Assembly: GCF_018130245.1 (NCBI RefSeq)
Contig: NZ_JAFCKP010000007.1
Coordinates: 227,361 to 291,360 of the forward strand
Source: Bradyrhizobium sp. SZCCT0231
Lineage (GTDB): Bacteria > Pseudomonadota > Alphaproteobacteria > Rhizobiales > Xanthobacteraceae
Direction: 5' to 3'
Length of the DNA stretch: 64,000 nucleotides
Shown: piece after piece, positions 28,391 through 37,800 of the stretch
Layout: each line of letters begins with the position of its first letter
How positions within the stretch are numbered: the first letter of the stretch is position 1
The notes under the pieces: model-generated
Databases searched by the model: none
Told to the model about the DNA's origin: nothing
Seen by the model: only the letters and a program-made list of their open reading frames with translations
Position numbers and translations under genes: made by a program

Positions 28391-30214
28391 ATGAAGGCAT
28401 TTGAGTTCGAACACCGGCTCATCGATTCCTATGCGCGCTTCTCGCGCTCGTTCAGCAAGATCCGCTCGGAAGATCTGGACTCGGCGATAAAGCGGGAATA
28501 CGACAAGCGACGCTTCTGGCCGGATGCATTGCTGTCCCTGAATCCGCGGTACCTGAAGGGTCCGGCCGTCGATGAACTGGTGGCCTCTGGTGATTTAGAC
28601 GAGGCGACCGGCAAGATCTTCCGCTTCGGATCTAACCCGTTGCAGTTTCATCGTCACCAAGCGCAATCCATCGCGAAGGCGCGTGCCGGGCAGAGTTATG
28701 TGGTCACGACTGGAACGGGATCCGGCAAGTCCATGTGCTTCTTCGTCCCCGTTGTTGACGCGATCGTCCGGGCGCGAAAGGCAGGAAAGCTCCGTAAGAC
28801 AAGCGCGATCATTGTTTATCCGATGAATGCTCTGGCTAACAGCCAGATCAAGGAAATCGATAAGTTCATCTCGCAATCCGATCTGCCGAATGACCTCCGG
28901 CCAATCGTTCGTCGATATACCGGACAGGAGAGCCAGGAAGAGAGACAGCGGATTGCTAGCAATCCGCCGGATATCCTATTGACCAACTTCATGATGGCCG
29001 AGTTGCTGCTCACCCGACAGGATGAGCTCGATACCAAGGTCATTGAGAATGCAAAGGGCCTGAACTTCATCGTTCTCGACGAATTGCACACTTATCGCGG
29101 TCGGCAGGGTGCCGACGTTGCCATTCTCGTGCGCCGACTTCGAAACCGCTGTGCTCCGGACAAAGCACCTATCTGCATCGGCACCTCGGCGACGATGGCG
29201 AGCGAGGGGTCAGACGTTGGTCGTGCTAAGGCAGTAGCCGATGTCGCATCGCGACTTTTTGGAACTGCCATCGGAACAGAATCCGTCATCGACGAATCGC
29301 TCCAGCGAGCGACCGATGACCGGCTGAAACTCGGGGATGTAAAGCCGAAGCTCGACGCGGTGCTGAACGCACCGATTCCGGATGTGCTGACCGACGAGGC
29401 ACTGAAGCAACATCCCTTGGCGGTCTGGGCCGAACTGGCGATCGGGCTGGATGATGCCCAGGAGCTCAAACGCAAGAAGCCCATCCCGTTCGAAGCGGCC
29501 ATCGAGCTGCTTTCGAAGGACAGTGGGGTCGGACCGAAAACCTGTCGGAGTGCCTTTGAGACGTTCCTGACCCGCATCAGCCTTCCGGAAAAGGAACGAG
29601 GAGGCACAGGAGATGGAGCATTCCTTGCGTTCAAGCTCCATCAGTTTATCTCCGGCGCAGGCGAAGTTTTCACCACGCTGACCGAGAAGCCCAGGAATGT
29701 GCTGTTTGAGGGACAGCTCGAAGATCCCAGTGCACCCGGCCATCGTCTCTATCCCACCCGCTTCTGCCGGGAATGTGGACATGAGGTCCACGTCGTCACC
29801 AAGGTCGAGGATGCGGACGGTACCAGGTTTATTCCCAGAGATATCGATGATGCGCCGCTCGATGATCAGGAAGGAGACAAAGCGGGCTATCTGACTCCGA
29901 CGGATGACGGCGATCCCGAATATGCCTTCACTGGCGACATTGAAAGCTATCCGGAAGATTGGCGTGAGGAGCGCGGTGGTATCGAGCGGCTCCGGGCCAA
30001 CAGGAAACCCAGGGTGCCCCAGATGGTCACTGTGGCACCGGACGGGCGCTACGGTTCAACGGGTAAGAGCTGTTGGTTTATTCCCGGCAAGTTTGGATTC
30101 TGCCCCTACTGCCTCAACCAGCCGCACCCCGGCATGCGGGAACGCACCAAGCTTGCGGGGCTGTCGGGTGAGGGGCGCAGCTCAGCTACGACCCTTCTGG
30201 TCTCGGCCGCGCTC
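28391..30214 (+). pseudogene. DEAD/DEAH helicase, C-terminal half lost (DUF1998-type large helicase)
   Basis: The start has GAGAGG at a good distance from the ATG. The N-terminus MKAFEFEHRLIDSYARFSRS leads to LQFHRHQAQSIAKARAGQSY, motif I VVTTGTGSGKSMCFFVPVVD (about residues 107-126), AIIVYPMNALANSQ, motif II IVLDELHTYRGRQGADV and motif III GTSATMAS. A cysteine-rich part follows (FCREC, FCPYC). It stops being family-like right after LSGEGRSSATTLLV (about 30200). In the relatives I recall, this point leads into the C-terminal helicase domain and DUF1998 region. The frame then runs on for 23 unrelated codons to 30286. The missing part appears deleted, with the next gene fused out of frame. Confidence 0.78.
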
Positions 30215-32096
30215 GGAAGCGCCGGGTGGCCAGAAGATCCGCGACATCCCGCTTCGACCAGGGCTCAACATTGTCTGGTCGCCTGACGGTTTGGATGACG
30301 ACAGGGGCGCCGAGGGTTTACGCGCCATCGGTCACGGAAGCGGCAAGACTCTGTTTTGTCGCCTGCTGCGGTACTGTCTCGGCGAGCAGCGCTTCGCCGA
30401 CGAAACCCAGCGAGAGCGTATCGCATTCGCATTTCCGAATGGCATCGTCGGCGCCGAAGTGATGCTCGACGGCCTCTGCTGGGCCATCGTGCGGCCACTG
30501 GGTATCCGGCGCCGGCATGTCGCGATCGCCGACGGCAATCTCGATGAGATTGCCGCGGGGGACGGCGGAACAACGAGCATCGATCCGCTGATCGAGGCCA
30601 TTGAACACAGCATTGTGACGCCGGGCGTCGCGGGTTTGGCCCGCCTTCAGTCTGGCCAAAAGGCATGGCCGATTGCACTCGCCTGGTTGACGCGCGATCA
30701 GGAGTGCCGGTTCGACGATGTTCTCGACTGGCGCTCTCCTGCATCCGGCTCTGATGCGCCGCTGCCGGCCAGCGGACGCGAAACGGGGCCGAGGCGCGAA
30801 GCGCTTCGGGCGTTCCTGACAGCCATCACCGAGGCGGAGCAGCAAACCCGACGTACTGAAGAGGCTCTGCGGACCGACGTCGCAAACGCGGAGCGCGAAA
30901 TATCCTATCTGAATTGGGACCGTGACCGGCGCCACAAACGACTGGTGGATCACCTCGGCCTTGCCGCGAAGACGTTGCCGGAAATGCCTCTGCTCCTGGA
31001 GCTGTTTCGGAAAGCTGCCGACGAGCAGCTCGCCGCCGTGGCCCAGCTCCCAACCGGGGACATGGCCGAACTGGGGCAGGCGCGGAAGGCGTTGCAGGAG
31101 GTCCGCGAAGAACTGCGACGTGCCGACGAAGAGCGCATCGCAATAGAGGCTCAAACCCCAGTTGAGAATCAGGTTCTCACACTGCTCTCCAGCGAGATAC
31201 CGGCGCTGTCATTCGCTGCAGAAAACGCGGCCAGTCAGGTATGCCCGATTTGTGAGGTGCCGATCGATAAGGCGCTGGCCGAGAAGTGCAGTCTATCCCA
31301 CAAGCTCCACGATGAAGCGGAATGCCGGGCCAGGCTCACTTCGAAGCGCCAAGCAATCGACGATCAAAGGCAAAAGATCGACGGTTTGAATGCGCGGTTC
31401 AGAGCCCTTCAACCCACCATCGCTCTTGGACGGCAGCAAGTCCAACGGGCCGAGAAACGGGTTCAGGCCATCGAGAGCGTCCGGGACACGCGTGCATTGG
31501 CTTGGCAGGCAGCAATACAACTCAAAGAAGAGGTCGAGCGGTTTGCCGAGATTTCGACCGAGCTCGACGAGGCGAGAATACGGCTGCGGAGCCTCGAGGA
31601 CAGGCTGTCCAGCGAACGAGAGAGACTTGATTCTTTCCGCGATAAGCAGGGGCTGACATTCGGCAGGATATCGCAGAAGTTCTCCGCTATCATTCGTTGC
31701 CTAGTTGATGAGAATGCAAAAGGAGCGGTTACGCTGACCGGCAGGGGAGTGGAAATCGTTGTCGATGTTGACGGCGACCGTCGCACGGCCGCCATCGAAT
31801 CCCTAAAGGTTCTGGCTTTCGATGTCGCTTGTCTTTGCCTGAGCGTCGAGGGTTCAACGCGTGTTCCCGCATTCCTAGTTCATGACAGCCCCCGTGAAGC
31901 GGATCTCGGCCTGAGTATCTACGACGAGCTGTTTCGCTTGATGTATGAGCTCGAGTCTCTCACAGAGACGGCAGCTTTCCAGTACATCATCACAACGACG
32001 ACTCGTCCTCCTGATGATGTTCGTCGTGACCCGTGGCTGCGATTGACTCTGCGCGGTGCTCCTGGCGCGGCGCGTTTATTAAGCCGCGATCTTTAA
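30204..32096 (+). pseudogene. SMC/Rad50-like ATPase with zinc hook, N-terminus lost
   Basis: Family-like sequence begins at about KIRDIPLRPGLNIVWSPDG (30230). The P-loop is IGHGSGKTLFCRLLRYCLGE (about 30330). A long coiled-coil region contains one CPIC hook motif (31242-31253), then EKCSLSHKL, a second coil, and a Walker B AFLVHDSPREADLG (about 31870). The open frame extends back to 29904, but that part lies inside the helicase gene in another frame and is low-complexity junk. The true start codon has been lost at the deletion junction, so whether anything is translated is doubtful. The HNH gene follows after 12 bases. Confidence 0.75.
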
Positions 32097-32108
32097 GGGG
32101 ATGCTATT

Positions 32109-32879
32109 GTGCTAGAAGCGCCTCAATCTTTCGTCGTTCGGCAGGAATGCGAAAAGGCGGCTTGGCAGCATGGCTTTCGCCGCGTTTTGGGCGAACAGGA
32201 AGGATGGTTGGCTTTTGGCTCAACTACCGCGCTCGGTACGATCTATATTGCCGCGGCCAGTCCGCAGGGACCCTGGTTTCTTGCATTGGATCACCCAGGG
32301 GTGATCGCTGAAATGGGGCTGCCCGCAACCAATATACTTGGCGCGGGACGAAGTCGCTACGCCTTCGATAACCTAGGCGAGCTCTATACGGTGCTGCACC
32401 GTGTCTACCAACTTGGCGTCAGTCTTCCGGATGCACCGCTACGCGAGTTCGAGGCTCGCACGGCGGCTTTGCCTAATTCTACCGAGGCCGAGCGGTTAGT
32501 TGTACAGCGGATTGGTCAGGACATCTTTCGCGCGCGCTTGATGGACTATTGGCAAGGCCGGTGTCCACTCACCGGCATCTCGGATCCAGCTCTGCTGCGA
32601 GCCTCGCACATCATCCCTTGGAGCGAATGTGAAAGTGACGCAGAGCGGCTCGACGTGCACAACGGTTTGCTGTTGTCGGCCTTGTGGGACGCTGCGTTTG
32701 ACCGCGCGCTCGTGACCTTTGATGAAGAAGGAAGGCCGGAATTTTCAGATAGCATTAGCGAGCGCGCGCGCGCCGAATTGCGGTGGGAATCACCACTCTC
32801 TCTGACTGTCGAGCATCACCGTCGCCTCGTGAGCCATCGCACGAGAGCTCGCGCCCGCGGCAAGATAAAAGATGAGTGA
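32109..32879 (+). CDS. HNH endonuclease
   Basis: A 256-residue protein with a C-terminal HNH nuclease domain: CPLTGISDPALLRASHIIPW (about residues 156-175), then LDVHNGLLLSALWDAAFD, then a basic tail. It fits the HNH_2 type in which the catalytic His lies in SHIIPW and the Asn in VHNGL. The N-terminal 150 residues are of unknown family. GTG at 32109 is the start, with AGGGG 8 bases upstream. Pairing of a coiled-coil ATPase with an HNH nuclease recalls Septu (PtuA-PtuB), but the ATPase type differs. Confidence 0.85.
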   Translation: MLEAPQSFVVRQECEKAAWQHGFRRVLGEQEGWLAFGSTTALGTIYIAAASPQGPWFLALDHPGVIAEMGLPATNILGAGRSRYAFDNLGELYTVLHRVYQLGVSLPDAPLREFEARTAALPNSTEAERLVVQRIGQDIFRARLMDYWQGRCPLTGISDPALLRASHIIPWSECESDAERLDVHNGLLLSALWDAAFDRALVTFDEEGRPEFSDSISERARAELRWESPLSLTVEHHRRLVSHRTRARARGKIKDE

Positions 32880-32897
32880 ACGAAAGGAGTAGATGAT

Positions 32898-33359
32898 ATG
32901 GCTTACAAGGCCCCTACACAGGATCAGATCCGGGCGATGACGTCCCAGCAGCGCGCCGTCCTTTATGAGAACGCTAAGCGTCGCGCCGACGAAGGCGGTC
33001 AGGAGATCATCGATTTCATTAACGCAAGTGGACTGTCGCTCAGCGACGGCGATATGCTTTCGTCGGACCCTGACTATATGGAAATGGAGCGAATAATCTG
33101 GAGTCCTCAGGGACGCGAGGCAGCCATAAGGGCTGTCGAGGAGGGCCTCCCTGCGTTAGCCGGTGTCGATCCACTGATCCATGCCTCTTTGGGCGAACGC
33201 TACCACCCTCACAATGCTGGGACGATCAACGCAGGCGTAATAACAGCCGCCTTGATGCGCCACCTCGGTTACATTGAAGTAGGCCCTGGGACATTTCCGG
33301 GGAGGGTCGCGAAGTCTGGTATGAAATGGAGAAAGCCTGCTGGGTTCAGAGGACCATAG
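32898..33359 (+). CDS. Protein of unknown function at the end of the defence cluster (153 aa)
   Basis: Starts MAYKAPTQDQIRAMTSQQRA, with a clear GGAG upstream at 18 bases after the HNH stop, so it is in the same operon. It is helical in the first half. The second half contains ASLGERYHPHNAGTINAGVI and ALMRHLGYIEVGPGTFPGRV. No domain is recognised. Its place after the nuclease suggests a small accessory or regulator of the HNH protein. Confidence 0.7.
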   Translation: MAYKAPTQDQIRAMTSQQRAVLYENAKRRADEGGQEIIDFINASGLSLSDGDMLSSDPDYMEMERIIWSPQGREAAIRAVEEGLPALAGVDPLIHASLGERYHPHNAGTINAGVITAALMRHLGYIEVGPGTFPGRVAKSGMKWRKPAGFRGP

Positions 33360-33895
33360 CATTGAGCACCGGAGTGTTGCCTGTTAGGCGGTCAACCACA
33401 TTTTCAAAGACTTTTTCACAAAGACTATTGCCGAGCTATCAGCCAAGAAGTCTCAATCAAGAAGTGTGGTCGCAATCTTGGCGTCGATTGGCATAGCGGG
33501 CAGTGCTACAGGGCTGAGAGAGAAAACCTCAACGCAACGACACGGAGAATTCGCGCGGATTCATCGGTGGAGTTTTTGTCATCCATTTTCGCGCGAGGCC
33601 GCAGCGTATCGTCGGATGCGAGACTCGGTCTTGCTTTACCGCTTGGCGCTCGGCCATAGCATGCCTTGTGGCTTGCATTAGACGTCTTGCTAAATCCACA
33701 AATGCTTCACTCAAATCGTCGCTGAGCGACATGATCGGCTGGTCGTTCAGGACCGGAGCGGATGTAGCGTGAATCCGAGTGTCCCCATGATCAGATTTGA
33801 ACGGGGGATTGAAAGATGCCGCGCCTTTGACGAGGAGGTCACTACTGCGCTGATTCGATTTGGACGCGACAGTAGTGTTGCTGTAAACTCAGTCA
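33360..33895. other. 536-base gap, no supported gene
   Basis: Short ORFs on both strands (for example 33529-33732 minus) have no recognisable family, no good start signals and random-looking composition. The stretch separates the defence cluster from the membrane protein gene and may be eroded sequence. Confidence 0.4.
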
Positions 33896-34492
33896 GTGAA
33901 CCCCAATTGCGGTCGAGCTACGATGTTAGCGGAATATCGGCCCACCTTTGTGCTTTGGACGTCTTTCTTGGCGCAACTTCCGCTGCAGCTTTTCTTTGCA
34001 GTTTGGGCCGGGGGGTTCTTCGGCGGTCTGTTAAGCATGCTGTTTCCGTCCGGCGTCGCTATCGCAAGAGCTTACATCGGAAGCCAATTTCTGATAATCG
34101 GAATCGTCGTATTGTTTTTGTTCCCAACAGTGACGTTGGCGGCGAAATGGCTGAACTACAGGAACACTGTTTATCGCGTCTATTCCGATAGGATCGAAAT
34201 TGAGGAGGGTTTTCTTACGCTTCACCGTAAGGAGATCCCTCTAGTGTCCGTTCGGGAAATCAATCTTAGGCGCGGAATCCTCCAGCGATTGATTGGACTC
34301 GGATCCGTCTACCTCGCCACCGCGGCTACGGGTCAAGGATTTTGGTGGAGTACTTCGGCGACTGTCGGCGGTTCGAGTACTTTCGGAAGTGGCGCCATGC
34401 TGATGGATCTAGGCAACTCCGACACCGCATATGAACAACTACGTGAACTTTTCGAACGCACGCGGTCAGCACGAGCAACGCTGGGCGGTTAG
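33896..34492 (+). CDS. Membrane protein with bacterial PH domain (YdbS-like)
   Basis: Two hydrophobic segments come first (FVLWTSFLAQLPLQLFFAVW and FLIIGIVVLFLFPTVTLAAK). A bPH2-type domain follows: YRVYSDRIEIEEGFLTLHRK then IPLVSVREINLRRGILQRLI and GLGSVYLATA (about residues 85-145). This matches the YdbS/YdbT-like PH domain family of membrane proteins with unknown function. GTG at 33896 or ATG at 33923 could be the start. Its link to the neighbouring toxin or defence genes is unknown. Confidence 0.72.
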   Translation: MNPNCGRATMLAEYRPTFVLWTSFLAQLPLQLFFAVWAGGFFGGLLSMLFPSGVAIARAYIGSQFLIIGIVVLFLFPTVTLAAKWLNYRNTVYRVYSDRIEIEEGFLTLHRKEIPLVSVREINLRRGILQRLIGLGSVYLATAATGQGFWWSTSATVGGSSTFGSGAMLMDLGNSDTAYEQLRELFERTRSARATLGG

Positions 34493-34878
34493 TTCAAGCG
34501 TTCTACGACATGCGTTCGCTTCGGCGATGCCACCTTGTTGTTTTGCAGTGCGTCATACCCATTGGGAAATAGGACCGAATTAGTGTCGGCCGAAGAGCAT
34601 GCGGTTGGGAGTAGCGTGTTCGATTGGGCCAATTGACACTCCAAGTCGTTGCAGACTGAGATTGCGTTTTTGAAGTGGACAACCGCCAATCTCATGCACT
34701 ATCATGCCACACATATTTTATCCTAGATCGCTTCCGAGCGTTCAGGGGGCACGCTATTTTATTAGTCTATTTGGCCGCAAGCGGAGCTGATACCAGCTCG
34801 TTATATCCGCATGCGCCGCGCCCCCCGCGAACGTCGTTCGACTAACCGACGCTGCGCCGTTGTGTTTTGGGGGGAAGA
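34493..34878. promoter_or_regulatory. Leader region of the giant toxin gene
   Basis: There is no supported gene in these 386 bases. The 68-residue minus-strand ORF at 34489-34695 has no family features. The sequence becomes AT-richer around 34700-34770, compatible with a promoter. A strong GGGGGGAAGA ribosome binding site lies just before the toxin ATG at 34879. Confidence 0.4.
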
Positions 34879-37800
34879 ATGCTTCGGAAATCGTTTTCGG
34901 CGGCGACGGCAGCTCTCGTCGTCCTTCAAACGATCATTTCGACTTTTCCTGCTAGGTCGGAGGTGATCCCGGTCCGGCAATCAAGATCGACAAGCGGAAG
35001 TATTGCGACGCCGCTAGTTGAAAAGATGGCCATACTCGATGCGGGCGATCGCCGAACGTCACTAGCTGGGCTCGATATCTTTCTCTCTGACAACTACATT
35101 GGGCCGTTGCCGGTTGCGGTGCGGGCAAGCTGTCTTAGCGGTTCCGAAACGCCCTCGCTCGCCATCGATGCAGCTACATACGGCGCTGATGCTCGTCTGC
35201 TGAACTTGACGCAGCGACCAGAACTTGGGTGTAGTTCATATCAGGTCAGCGTGGTGCCCCTTCGGGTAGCGCAAGTAGGGGGAGGTGTAATCGCGGCGGG
35301 ACAGGCAGCAATTCCAGAAGGGATAGCTGTCGGCGTGCATTATTCGGGACCGATCCCGGCCGACGCTCAAACCAAGGAGCCTTCGGTATTTGTGTTCAAC
35401 TCCGTCCATGGCAATTGGACCGAGGCCAAATCGTTCGCGCCGGCAACGCCGGAGCCTCAACGACTCTATGCCACGCTTTCGGAGCAGCAGCAGCGCATCA
35501 TCGGCGGCGTGATCGTGTTGCCGGATGCGGCGCAATCCGACCCCGCGATAAACGGGCCATCGGCCCTTGCCAAGCCTGTCGATCAGGTGAGCCCGGCCAG
35601 CGGCTTCCTCGCAGTCGATCGCATTGAGCCCGACAGCAAGGGAGGTTATGGGGTCAACCTGCCGATGTTGCTGCGTCCGTCGCGCGGCCCGGGACCAAGC
35701 TTTGCCATCCGATACAGTCCGCAAGGCACTCCAGGCGTGCTCGGAAGAGGTTGGGACCTGTTCATCAGCACAATCGAGGTTCGCGGGCCGGCGCCAATTT
35801 TCCATCCAGGTTATGAAACCGAGGACTATCTGCTCGACGGCATGGACCTGATCGCGCTCGATTCCAAGGGAAAGGACATTCCGTCACTTTACAAGGGCGG
35901 TCCCATCCTGCCCCGCGTGGAGGGAACGCGTTTCTTCCGCTTGCGCAACAATTCGAGCGGGCTGATCGTTCGTCGTTACGGCGATCGACCCAACAGTTAT
36001 TTCTGGGAAGTGTGGGATCCGAACTCACATGTCACCAAGCTATATGGCGGCACGTTCAAGGAGAACGGCGCCGCACCTGGCATCGCGGGAGACAACAATG
36101 GTCTGCTGCGCGGGACGGTGCCTTTCGGCGATGGTGTGCGAAGGAACGTCATCGCGCAATGGGGATTGACGCAGGAATATGATCGCCAGCCAGCTCGCAA
36201 TGGCGCGATCTATTTCTATGCGCAAGGGCGGCGAGGGGGCGGTGACTGCCTCCCATATTGGGGCAGCGAGTGCTCTGCCGCATTGCGCCTCGAGGCGGTC
36301 GAGTACAATCGTGCCTTTGGCCAGACAGCCCAACCTATCCTCGGTACGGGCGTTACGCGGGTGGCATTCACCTGGGGGCCCCGCGATAGCAACCGGCACA
36401 ACAGCGATGGGCGGCTGGGTTTGTTCCGCGCGCACGAATATTGGCTGCTCAAGATAGACGTGCTGTACCAGCCGGATCCAAACAACGCCTGGCTCACCAC
36501 CGCTTCCATCAACGATGCCGCGCCGCCGCCGGGATGGGCCTACTTCGCCCAACATCGGTTCCTGCCCAATGCAGCCAACGACGCATGCATGAACTTCGAC
36601 CGGGTGCTGAAGACCTACGAGGTCGAGCCAAATCCGTTCTACGACCGCGGACCGATCGCTGTGCCGGGCGAAGACGCGCCGATACCGCTGACGACGCAGA
36701 CGTTCTCGTTTTCGTACGAGGGCGAAAAGCTTGAGGCACAGAAATCGCACGACGCCGGGCTCGACGCTGACTCCTGCAGGGCCGTCTGGCCCGACCCACA
36801 GCCGATCACCGACCTCGGCAACTGGCAAAAGGTAGACGGTAGGCTGGAATTCCCACGCGCGATGCTGGAAGGGCTGGGGTTTGGCCTGATGTCCGAGCGT
36901 TCCCTGCTTGGGACCGGGCGTACGGAAGAAACTGGCGGCTCGCTTTTTGTCGGTTTCGGAGTAATCGGAAATACCTCGCTGAAGGAATTCACCGTTGGCG
37001 TGAAGGGCGGCCTGCAATTCTCCAAGTCCGAGGGCAATTCCACTTTCCTCGACATCACCGGCGATGGCATCGACGACATTGTCTATCGGGACGGCGATAC
37101 GTTGACCTATTGCGCGGGCCAGCGCTCCCAGTATCCCGTCAATGGCTCCTATACGATCACCTATCCAATGGGTCGTTGCGGGACCATCGAGGGCATCTCC
37201 GATCTGTCGGTCTCCAGCTCGTCGACCCGCAGCATCGGCATCGAGGGCTATGGCCCGGCCACCAGTTTTCTTGGCGTGGCCTTCAATAGCTCAAGCAGCG
37301 ACTCTTTCGTTTATTTCACGGATCGCGATGCCGACGGTCTCGTCGACCTTGTGAGCTACGGCCAGATCTTCTACAACCAGGGCGAGACGCAGGTTGCGGG
37401 GAAAAACGTCGTCAGGTTCAACCGCGGCAGCGCGCTGACGCCGCCGATTCCCGGCAAGGTCGCGGACAACACGCTGGCGACCCGCTTCCCGCTCGACATG
37501 CGGGACGAAATACAAAGCATCGAACGCCGCCTGGAGGCAACGTCCCGCCGTCTGCGCGAACTCGAATTCAGTCAGACGATGATTGCCTGGGAGGCGCCCC
37601 TCACCGGCGTGATCACCCTGGCTGGGCAGCTGGAGCGTGGTGAATCTGCGCCGGACCCGGTCAATCCCGGCGCATACGGTGTGAAGTTCGGTCCGAAGCA
37701 ATTTGATGACCTCGGCCCGGAAGTTGCGGAGTATCAGAAATACATCAACAGGCGAGCCAGTTGCGAGATTTGGCAAACCGATGAGAGCTGTCACGCCGTC

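Noticed and set aside
29904-30203. First 100 codons of the SMC-like ORF
   Set aside because: They lie in the helicase coding sequence in another frame and read as low-complexity noise; the true N-terminus is deleted.
19342-33359. Assignment of the cluster to DISARM, BREX or Druantia
   Set aside because: Some helicases are comparable, but the defining partners (DrmB and methyltransferase, PglZ, or DruA-D-like genes) are not seen. The name would be a guess.
34489-34695. 68-codon minus-strand ORF before the toxin gene
   Set aside because: No family features, no convincing ribosome binding site, and it overlaps the end of the PH-domain gene.
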